From Saposhnikovia divaricata (taxonomy: Eukaryota; Streptophyta; Magnoliopsida; Apiales; Apiaceae), in assembly GCA_036435485.1 (NCBI GenBank), contig CM071595.1:3720001-3784000 (forward strand): a stretch of DNA of 64,000 bases, read 5' to 3'. Both the position numbers and the translations under genes were made by a program. The notes under the pieces are model-generated. The model searched no databases and was not told the origin of the DNA. It was given only the letters and a program-made list of their open reading frames with translations. Of the stretch, positions 49,001 to 61,200 are shown piece by piece (position 1 is the stretch's first letter; each line of letters starts with the position of its first letter).

Positions 49001-52000
49001 CATATTTTGTTCCTATGGGTTATTAGAATTCAATGAAATTTTATTTGGCACAGTTCGGACCTATATCGAGGCTGAAATGATCAAAACTCGGTTTTCGGAT
49101 AATCCTCAAAGGGGTTAGTACACGGGATATTGTTAAAAATTGAGTCGGACCATTTTTTGGATATTTTTACATATTTTGTTCCTATGAGTTATTAGAATTC
49201 AATGAAACTTTATTTGACACAGTTCGGACCTGAATCGAGGCTGAAATGATCAAAACTCGGTTTTCGGATAATCCTCAAAGGGGTTAGTACACGGAATATT
49301 GTGAGAAATTGAGTTGGACCATTTTGTGGATATTTTTACATATTTTGTTCCTATGGGTTATTAGAATTCAATGAAATTTTATTTGGCAAAGTTCGGACCT
49401 GAATTGAGGCTGAAATGATCAAAACTGGGTTTTCGGATAATCCTCAAAGGGGTTAGTACACGGGATATTGTTAAAAATTGAGTCGGACCATTTTGTGGAT
49501 ATTTTTACATATTTTGTTCCTATGGGTTATTAGAATTCAATGAAATTTTTTTGGCACAGTTCGGACCTGAATCGAGGCTGAAATGATCAAAACTCGGTTT
49601 TCGGATAATCCTCAAAGGGTTAGTACACTGGATATTGTTAAAAATCGAGTCGAGCCATTTTGTGGATATTTTTACAAATTTTGTTCCTATTGGTTATTAG
49701 AATTCAATGAAATTTTATTTGACGTAATTCGGACATAAATCGGAGTTGATATGATCGAAACTTGATTTTCGGATATTCCCAAAGGGGTTAGTACACGGGA
49801 TATTGTTAAAAATTGAGTCGGACCATTTTGTGGATATTTTTACATATTTTGCTCATATGGGTTATTAGAATTCAATAAAATTTTATTTGGCACAGTTCGG
49901 ACCTAAATCGAGGCTGAAATGATCAAAATTCGATTTTCGGATAATCCTCAAAGGTGTTAGTACACGGGATATTGTTAAAAATTGAGTCGGACCATTTTAT
50001 GGATATTTTTACATATTTTGTTCCTCTGGGTTATTGGAATTCATCGAAATTATATTCGATGCAGTTCGGACCGGAATCGGAGCTGATATGATCGAAACTC
50101 GTTTTCGTATAATCCTCAAAGGGGTTGATACACGGGATATTGTTAAAAAATTAGTCAGACTATTTTGTTGATATTTTTACATATTTTGTTCCTATGGGTT
50201 ATTAGAATTCAAAAAAATTTTATTTGACGCAGTTCGGACCTGAATCGTGGCTGAAATGAATAAAACTCGGTTTTCGGATAATCCTCAAAGGGGTTAGTAC
50301 ACGGAATATTGTTAAAAATTGAGTTGGACCATTTTGTGGATATTTTTACATATTTTGTTCCTATGGGTTATTAGAATTCAATGAAATTTTATTTGGCACA
50401 GTTCGGACCTAAATCGAGGCTGAAATGATCAAAACTCGGTTTTCGGATAATCCTCAAAGGGGTTAGTACACGGGATATTGTTAAAAATTGAGTCGGACCA
50501 TTTTTTGGATTTTTTTACATATTTTGTTCCTAAGGGTTATTAGAATTCAAAGAAATTTTATTTGACAAAGTTCGGACCTGAATCGAGGCTGAAATGATCA
50601 AAACTCGGTTTTCGGATAATCCTCAAAGGGGTTAGTACACGGAATATTGTGAGAAATTGAGTTGGACCATTTTGTGGATATTTTTACATATTTTGTTCCT
50701 ATGGGTTATTAGAATTCAATGAAATTTTATTTGGCAAAGTTCGGACCTGAATTGAGGCTGAAATGATCAAAACTGGGTTTTCGGATAATCCTCAAAGGGG
50801 TTAGTACACGGGATATTGTTAAAAATTGAGTCGGACCATTTTGTGGATATTTTTACATATTTTGTTCCTATGGGTTATTAGAATTCAATGAAATTTTATT
50901 TGGCAAACTTCGGACTTGAATTGAGGCTGAAATGATCAAAACTGGGTTTTCGGATAATCCTCAAAGGGGTTAGTACACGGGATATTGTTAAAAATTGAGT
51001 CGGACCATTTTGTGGATATTTTTACATATTTTGTTCCTATGGGTTATTAGAATTCAATGAAATTTTATTTGGCAAACTTCGGACTTGAATTGAGGCTGAA
51101 ATGATCAAAACTGGGTTTTCGGATAATCCTCAAAGGGGTTAGTACACGGGATATTGTTAAAAATTGAGTCGGACCATTTTGTGGATATTTTTACATATTT
51201 TGTTCCTATGGGTTATTAGAATTCAATGAAATTTTTTTGGCACAGTTCGGACCTGAATCGAGGCTGAAATGATCAAAACTCGGTTTTCGGATAATCCTCA
51301 AAGGGTTAGTACACTGGATATTGTTAAAAATCGAGTCGAGCCATTTTGTGGATATTTTTACAAATTTTGTTCCTATTGGTTATTAGAATTCAATGAAATT
51401 TTATTTGACGTAATTCGGACATAAATCGGAGTTGATATGATCGAAACTTGATTTTCGGATATTCCCAAAGGGGTTAGTACACGGGATATTGTTAAAAATT
51501 GAGTCGGACCATTTTGTGGATATTTTTACATACTTTGCTCATATGGGTTATTAGAATTCAATAAAATTTTATTTGGCACAGTTCGGACCTAAATCGAGGC
51601 TGAAATGATCAAAATTCGATTTTCGGATAATCCTCAAAGGTGTTAGTACACGGGATATTGTTAAAAATTGAGTCGGACCATTTTATGGATATTTTTACAT
51701 ATTTTGTTCCTCTGGGTTATTGGAATTCATCGAAATTATATTCGATGCAGTTCGGACCGGAATCGGAGCTGATATGATCGAAACTCGTTTTCGTATAATC
51801 CTCAAAGGGGTTGATACACGGGATATTGTTAAAAAATTAGTCAGACTATTTTGTTGATATTTTTACATATTTTGTTCCTATGGGTTATTAGAATTCAAAA
51901 AAATTTTATTTGACGCAGTTCGGACCTGAATCGTGGCTGAAATGAATAAAACTCGGTTTTCGGATAATCCTCAAAGGGGTTAGTACACGGAATATTGTTA

Positions 52001-55000
52001 AAAATTGAGTTGGACCATTTTGTGGATATTTTTACATATTTTGTTCCTATGGGTTATTAGAATTCAATGAAATTTTATTTGGCACAGTTCGGACCTAAAT
52101 CGAGGCTGAAATGATCAAAACTCGGTTTTCGGATAATCCTCAAAGGGGTTAGTACACGGGATATTGTTAAAAATTGAGTCGGACCATTTTTTGGATTTTT
52201 TTACATATTTTGTTCCTAAGGGTTATTAGAATTCAAAGAAATTTTATTTGACAAAGTTCGGACCTGAATCGAGGCTGAAATGATCAAAACTCGGTTTTCG
52301 GATAATCCTCAAAGGGGTTAGTACACGGAATATTGTGAGAAATTGAGTTGGACCATTTTGTGGATATTTTTACATATTTTGTTCCTATGGGTTATTAGAA
52401 TTCAATGAAATTTTATTTGGCAAAGTTCGGACCTGAATTGAGGCTGAAATGATCAAAACTGGGTTTTCGGATAATCCTCAAAGGGGTTAGTACACGGGAT
52501 ATTGTTAAAAATTGAGTCGGACCATTTTGTGGATATTTTTACATATTTTGTTCCTATGGGTTATTAGAATTCAATGAAATTTTATTTGGCAAACTTCGGA
52601 CTTGAATTGAGGCTGAAATGATCAAAACTGGGTTTTCGGATAATCCTCAAAGGGGTTAGTACACGGGATATTGTTAAAAATTGAGTCGGACCATTTTGTG
52701 GATATTTTTACATATTTTGTTCCTATGGGTTATTAGAATTCAATGAAATTTTATTTGGCAAACTTCGGACTTGAATTGAGGCTGAAATGATCAAAACTGG
52801 GTTTTCGGATAATCCTCAAAGGGGTTAGTACACGGGATATTGTTAAAAATTGAGTCGGACCATTTTGTGGATATTTTTACATATTTTGTTCCTATGGGTT
52901 ATTAGAATTCAATGAAATTTTTTTGGCACAGTTCGGACCTGAATCGAGGCTGAAATGATCAAAACTCGGTTTTCGGATAATCCTCAAAGGGTTAGTACAC
53001 TGGATATTGTTAAAAATCGAGTCGAGCCATTTTGTGGATATTTTTACAAATTTTGTTCCTATTGGTTATTGGAATTCAATGAAATTTTATTTGACGTAAT
53101 TCGGACATAAATCGGAGTTGATATGATCGAAACTTGATTTTCGGATATTCCCAAAGGGGTTAGTACACGGGATATTGTTAAAAATTGAGTCAGACCATTT
53201 TGTGGATATTTTTACATATTTTGTTCATATGGGTTATTAGAATTCAATAAAATTTTATTTGGCAAAGTTCGGACCTAAATCGAGGCTGAAATGATCAAAA
53301 TTCGATTTTCGGATAATCCTCAAAGGTGTTAGTACACGGGATATTGTTAAAAATTGAGTCGGACCATTTTATGGATATTTTTACATATTTTGTTCCTCTG
53401 GGTTATTGGAATTCATCGAAATTTTATTTGATGCAGTTCGGACCGGAATCGGAGGTGATATGATCGAAACTCGGTTTTCGTATAATCCTCAAAGGGGTTG
53501 ATACACGGGATATTGTTAAAAAATTGGTCAGACTATTTTGTTGATATTTTTACATATTTTGTTCCTATGGGTTATTAGAATTCAAAAAAATTTTATTTGA
53601 CGCAGTTCGGACCTGAATCGAGGCTGAAATGAATAAAACTCGATTTTCGGATAATCCTCAAAGGGGTTAGTACACGGAATATTGTTAAAAATTGAGTTGG
53701 ACCATTTTGTGGATATTTTTACATATTTTGTTCCTATGGGTTATTAGAATTCAATGAAATTTTATTTGGCACAGTTCGGACCTAAATCGAGGCTGAAATG
53801 ATCAAAACTCGGTTTTCGGATAATCCTCAAAGGGGTTAGTACACGGGATATTGTTAAAAATTGAGTCGGACCATTTTTTGGATATTTTTACATATTTTGT
53901 TCCTATGAGTTATTAGAATTCAATGAAATTTTATTTGACACAGTTCGGACCTGAATCGAGGCTGAAATGATCAAAACTCGGTTTTCGGATAATCCTCAAA
54001 GGGGTTAGTACACGGAATATTGTGAGAAATTGAGTTGGACCATTTTGTGGATATTTTTACATATTTTGTTCCTATGGGTTATTAGAATTCAATGAAATTT
54101 TATTTGGCAAAGTTCGGACCTGAATTGAGGCTGAAATGATCAAAACTGGGTTTTCGGATAATCCTCAAAGGGGTTAGTACACGGGATATTGTTAAAAATT
54201 GAGTCGGACCATTTTGTGGATATTTTTACATATTTTGTTCCTATGGGTTATTAGAATTCAATGAAATTTTATTTGGCAAACTTCGGACTTGAATTGAGGC
54301 TGAAATGATCAAAACTGGGTTTTCGGATAATCCTCAAAGGGGTTAGTACACGGGATATTGTTAAAAATTGAGTCGGACCATTTTGTGGATATTTTTACAT
54401 ATTTTGTTCCTATGGGTTATTAGAATTCAATGAAATTTTATTTGGCAAACTTCGGACTTGAATTGAGGCTGAAATGATCAAAACTGGGTTTTCGGATAAT
54501 CCTCAAAGGGGTTAGTACACGGGATATTGTTAAAAATTGAGTCGGACCATTTTGTGGATATTTTTACATATTTTGTTCCTATGGGTTATTAGAATTCAAT
54601 GAAATTTTTTTGGCACAGTTCGGACCTGAATCGAGGCTGAAATGATCAAAACTCGGTTTTCGGATAATCCTCAAAGGGTTAGTACACTGGATATTGTTAA
54701 AAATCGAGTCAAGCCATTTTGTGGATATTTTTACAAATTTTGTTCCTATTGGTTATTGGAATTCAATGAAATTTTATTTGACGTAATTCGGACATAAATC
54801 GGAGTTGATATGATCGAAACTTGATTTTCGGATATTCCCAAAGGGGTTAGTACACGGGATATTGTTAAAAATTGAGTCAGACCATTTTGTGGATATTTTT
54901 ACATATTTTGTTCATATGGGTTATTAGAATTCAATAAAATTTTATTTGGCAAAGTTCGGACCTAAATCGAGGCTGAAATGATCAAAATTCGATTTTCGGA

Positions 55001-58000
55001 TAATCCTCAAAGGTGTTAGTACACGGGATATTGTTAAAAATTGAGTCGGACCATTTTATGGATATTTTTACATATTTTGTTCCTCTGGGTTATTGGAATT
55101 CATCGAAATTTTATTCGATGCAGTTCGGACCGGAATCGGAGCTGATATGATCGAAACTCGTTTTCGTATAATCCTCAAAGGGGTTGATACACGGGATATT
55201 GTTAAAAAATTAGTCAGACTATTTTGTTGATATTTTTACATATTTTGTTCCTATGGGTTATTAGAATTCAAAAAAATTTTATTTGACGCAGTTCGGACCT
55301 GAATCGAGGCTGAAATGAATAAAACTCGGTTTTCGGATAATCCTCAAAGGGGTTAGTACACGGAATATTGTTAAAAATTGAGTTGGACCATTTTGTGGAT
55401 ATTTTTACATATTTTGTTCCTATGGGTTATTAGAATTCAATGAAATTTTATTTGGCACAGTTCGGACCTAAATCGAGGCTGAAATGATCAAAACTCGGTT
55501 TTCGGATAATCCTCAAAGGGGTTAGTACACGGGATATTGTTAAAAATTGAGTCGGACCATTTTTTGGATATTTTTACATATTTTGTTCCTAAGGGTTATT
55601 AGAATTCAAAGAAATTTTATTTGACAAAGTTCGGACCTGAATCGAGGCTGAAATGATCAAAACTCGGTTTTCGGATAATCCTCAAAGGGGTTAGTACACG
55701 GAATATTGTGAAAAATTGAGTTGGACCATTTTGTGGATATTTTTACATATTTTGTTCTTATGGGTTATTAGAATTCAATGAAATTTTATTTGGCAAACTT
55801 CGGACTTGAATTGAGGCTGAAATGATCAAAACTGGGTTTTCGGATAATCCTCAAAGGGGTTAGTACACGGGATATTGTTAAAAATTGAGTCGGACCATTT
55901 TGTGGATATTTTTACATATTTTGTTCCTATGGGTTATTAGAATTCAATGAAATTTTTTTGGCACAGTTCGGACCTGAATCGAGGCTGAAATGATCAAAAC
56001 TCGGTTTTCGGATAATCCTCAAAGGGTTAGTACACTGGATATTGTTCAAAATCGAGTCAAGCCATTTTGTGGATATTTTTACATATTTTGTTCCTATTGG
56101 TTATTGGAATTCAATGAAATTTTATTTGACGTAATTCGGACATAAATCGGAGATGATATGATCGAAACTTGATTTTCGGATATTCCCAAAGGGGTTAGTA
56201 CACGGGATATTGTTAAAAATTGAGTCGGACCATTTTGTGGATATTTTTACATATTTTGCTCATATGGGTTATTAGAATTCAATAAAATTTTATTTGGCAC
56301 AGTTCGGACCTAAATCGAGGCTGAAATGATCAAAATTCGATTTTCGGATAATCCTCAAAGGTGTTAGTACACGGGATATTGTTAAAAATTGAGTCGGACC
56401 ATTTTATGGATATTTTTACATATTTTGTTCCTCTGGGTTATTGGAATTCATCGAAATTTTATTTGATGCAGTTCGGACCGGAATCGGAGCTGATATGATC
56501 GAAACTCGGTTTTCGTATAATCCTCAAAGGGGTTGATACACGGGATATTGTTAAAAAATTGGTCAGACTATTTTGTTGATATTTTTACATATTTTGTTCC
56601 TATGGGTTATTAGAATTCAAAAAAATTTTATTTGACGCAGTTCGGACCTGAATCGAGGCTGAAATGAATAAAACTCGATTTTCGGATAATCCTCAAAGGG
56701 GTTAGTACACGGAATATTGTTAAAAATTGAGTTGGACCATTTTGTGGATATTTTTACATATTTTGTTCCTATGGGTTATTAGAATTCAATGAAATTTTAT
56801 TTGGCACAGTTCGGACCTAAATCGAGGCTGAAATGATCAAAACTCGGTTTTCGGATAATCCTCAAAGGGGTTAGTACACGGGATATTGTTAAAAATTGAG
56901 TCGGACCATTTTTTGGATATTTTTACATATTTTGTTCCTATGAGTTATTAGAATTCAATGAAATTTTATTTGACACAGTTCGGACCTGAATCGAGGCTGA
57001 AATGATCAAAACTCGGTTTTCGGATAATCCTCAAAGGGGTTAGTACACGGAATATTGTGAGAAATTGAGTTGGACCATTTTGTGGATATTTTTACATATT
57101 TTGTTCCTATGGGTTATTAGAATTCAATGAAATTTTATTTGGCAAAGTTCGGACCTGAATTGAGGCTGAAATGATCAAAACTGGGTTTTCGGATAATCCT
57201 CAAAGGGGTTAGTACACGGGATATTGTTAAAAATTGAGTCGGACCATTTTGTGGATATTTTTACATATTTTGTTCCTATGGGTTATTAGAATTCAATGAA
57301 ATTTTATTTGGCAAACTTCGGACTTGAATTGAGGCTGAAATGATCAAAACTGGGTTTTCGGATAATCCTCAAAGGGGTTAGTACACGGGATATTGTTAAA
57401 AATTGAGTCGGACCATTTTGTGGATATTTTTACATATTTTGTTCCTATGGGTTATTAGAATTCAATGAAATTTTATTTGGCAAACTTCGGACTTGAATTG
57501 AGGCTGAAATGATCAAAACTGGGTTTTCGGATAATCCTCAAAGGGGTTAGTACACGGGATATTGTTAAAAATTGAGTCGGACCATTTTGTGGATATTTTT
57601 ACATATTTTGTTCCTATGGGTTATTAGAATTCAATGAAATTTTTTTGGCACAGTTCGGACCTGAATCGAGGCTGAAATGATCAAAACTCGGTTTTCGGAT
57701 AATCCTCAAAGGGTTAGTACACTGGATATTGTTCAAAATCGAGTCGAGCCATTTTGTGGATATTTTTACATATTTTGTTCCTATTGGTTATTGGAATTCA
57801 ATGAAATTTTATTTGACGTAATTCGGACATAAATCGGAGTTGATATGATCGAAACTTGATTTTCGGATATTCCCAAAGGGGTTAGTACACGGGATATTGT
57901 TAAAAATTGAGTCGGACCATTTTGTGGATATTTTTACATATTTTGTTCATATGGGTTATTAGAATTCAATAAAATTTTATTTGGCAAAGTTCGGACCTAA

Positions 58001-58262
58001 ATCGAGGCTGAAATGATCAAAATTCGATTTTCGGATAATCCTCAAAGGTGTTAGTACACGGGATATTGTTAAAAATTGAGTCGGACCATTTTATGGATAT
58101 TTTTACATATTTTGTTCCTCTGGGTTATTGGAATTCATCGAAATTTTATTTGATGCAGTTCGGACCGGAATCGGAGCTGATATGATCGAAACTCGTTTTC
58201 GTATAATCCTCAAAGGGGTTGATACACGGGATATTGTTAAAAAATTAGTCAGACTATTTTGT
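48983..58262 (+). repeat. Right-hand homogenised block, first copy (8- and 10-monomer units)
   Basis: gttgatac markers at 50124, 51810, 53497, 55183, 56532 and 58218 step by 1686, 1687, 1686, 1349 and 1686. The 10-unit form contains a monomer with caaacttcggacttgaattg twice in a row. The 8-unit form has it once, fused to the preceding monomer. Units 50124 and 51810 share the rare cgaaattatattcgatgcag, so one is a recent copy of the other. Confidence 0.82.
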
Positions 58263-61200
58263 GGATATTTTTACATATTTTGTTCCTATGGGTTATTAGA
58301 ATTCAATGAAATTTTATTTGGCACAGTTCGGACCTATATCGAGGCTGAAATGATCAAAACTCGGTTTTCGGATAATCCTCAAAGGGGTTAGTACACGGGA
58401 TATTGTTAAAAATTGAGTCGGACCATTTTTTGGATATTTTTACATATTTTGTTCCTATGAGTTATTAGAATTCAATGAAACTTTATTTGACACAGTTCGG
58501 ACCTGAATCGAGGCTGAAATGATCAAAACTCGGTTTTCGGATAATCCTCAAAGGGGTTAGTACACGGAATATTGTGAGAAATTGAGTTGGACCATTTTGT
58601 GGATATTTTTACATATTTTGTTCCTATGGGTTATTAGAATTCAATGAAATTTTATTTGGCAAAGTTCGGACCTGAATTGAGGCTGAAATGATCAAAACTG
58701 GGTTTTCGGATAATCCTCAAAGGGGTTAGTACACGGGATATTGTTAAAAATTGAGTCGGACCATTTTGTGGATATTTTTACATATTTTGTTCCTATGGGT
58801 TATTAGAATTCAATGAAATTTTTTTGGCACAGTTCGGACCTGAATCGAGGCTGAAATGATCAAAACTCGGTTTTCGGATAATCCTCAAAGGGTTAGTACA
58901 CTGGATATTGTTAAAAATCGAGTCGAGCCATTTTGTGGATATTTTTACAAATTTTGTTCCTATTGGTTATTAGAATTCAATGAAATTTTATTTGACGTAA
59001 TTCGGACATAAATCGGAGTTGATATGATCGAAACTTGATTTTCGGATATTCCCAAAGGGGTTAGTACACGGGATATTGTTAAAAATTGAGTCGGACCATT
59101 TTGTGGATATTTTTACATATTTTGCTCATATGGGTTATTAGAATTCAATAAAATTTTATTTGGCACAGTTCGGACCTAAATCGAGGCTGAAATGATCAAA
59201 ATTCGATTTTCGGATAATCCTCAAAGGTGTTAGTACACGGGATATTGTTAAAAATTGAGTCGGACCATTTTATGGATATTTTTACATATTTTGTTCCTCT
59301 GGGTTATTGGAATTCATCGAAATTTTATTCGATGCAGTTCGGACCGGAATCGGAGCTGATATGATCGAAACTCGTTTTCGTATAATCCTCAAAGGGGTTG
59401 ATACACGGGATATTGTTAAAAAATTAGTCAGACTATTTTGTTGATATTTTTACATATTTTGTTCCTATGGGTTATTAGAATTCAAAAAAATTTTATTTGA
59501 CGCAGTTCGGACCTGAATCGTGGCTGAAATGAATAAAACTCGGTTTTCGGATAATCCTCAAAGGGGTTAGTACACGGAATATTGTTAAAAATTGAGTTGG
59601 ACCATTTTGTGGATATTTTTACATATTTTGTTCCTATGGGTTATTAGAATTCAATGAAATTTTATTTGGCACAGTTCGGACCTAAATCGAGGCTGAAATG
59701 ATCAAAACTCGGTTTTCGGATAATCCTCAAAGGGGTTAGTACACGGGATATTGTTAAAAATTGAGTCGGACCATTTTTTGGATTTTTTTACATATTTTGT
59801 TCCTAAGGGTTATTAGAATTCAAAGAAATTTTATTTGACAAAGTTCGGACCTGAATCGAGGCTGAAATGATCAAAACTCGGTTTTCGGATAATCCTCAAA
59901 GGGGTTAGTACACGGAATATTGTGAGAAATTGAGTTGGACCATTTTGTGGATATTTTTACATATTTTGTTCCTATGGGTTATTAGAATTCAATGAAATTT
60001 TATTTGGCAAAGTTCGGACCTGAATTGAGGCTGAAATGATCAAAACTGGGTTTTCGGATAATCCTCAAAGGGGTTAGTACACGGGATATTGTTAAAAATT
60101 GAGTCGGACCATTTTGTGGATATTTTTACATATTTTGTTCCTATGGGTTATTAGAATTCAATGAAATTTTATTTGGCAAACTTCGGACTTGAATTGAGGC
60201 TGAAATGATCAAAACTGGGTTTTCGGATAATCCTCAAAGGGGTTAGTACACGGGATATTGTTAAAAATTGAGTCGGACCATTTTGTGGATATTTTTACAT
60301 ATTTTGTTCCTATGGGTTATTAGAATTCAATGAAATTTTATTTGGCAAACTTCGGACTTGAATTGAGGCTGAAATGATCAAAACTGGGTTTTCGGATAAT
60401 CCTCAAAGGGGTTAGTACACGGGATATTGTTAAAAATTGAGTCGGACCATTTTGTGGATATTTTTACATATTTTGTTCCTATGGGTTATTAGAATTCAAT
60501 GAAATTTTTTTGGCACAGTTCGGACCTGAATCGAGGCTGAAATGATCAAAACTCGGTTTTCGGATAATCCTCAAAGGGTTAGTACACTGGATATTGTTAA
60601 AAATCGAGTCGAGCCATTTTGTGGATATTTTTACAAATTTTGTTCCTATTGGTTATTGGAATTCAATGAAATTTTATTTGACGTAATTCGGACATAAATC
60701 GGAGTTGATATGATCGAAACTTGATTTTCGGATATTCCCAAAGGGGTTAGTACACGGGATATTGTTAAAAATTGAGTCAGACCATTTTGTGGATATTTTT
60801 ACATATTTTGTTCATATGGGTTATTAGAATTCAATAAAATTTTATTTGGCAAAGTTCGGACCTAAATCGAGGCTGAAATGATCAAAATTCGATTTTCGGA
60901 TAATCCTCAAAGGTGTTAGTACACGGGATATTGTTAAAAATTGAGTCGGACCATTTTATGGATATTTTTACATATTTTGTTCCTCTGGGTTATTGGAATT
61001 CATCGAAATTTTATTTGATGCAGTTCGGACCGGAATCGGAGGTGATATGATCGAAACTCGGTTTTCGTATAATCCTCAAAGGGGTTGATACACGGGATAT
61101 TGTTAAAAAATTGGTCAGACTATTTTGTTGATATTTTTACATATTTTGTTCCTATGGGTTATTAGAATTCAAAAAAATTTTATTTGACGCAGTTCGGACC

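Noticed and set aside
58128..58391. 87-codon plus-strand frame in the satellite
   Set aside because: It reads across a chimeric monomer and consists of translated satellite; other copies are closed by stops.
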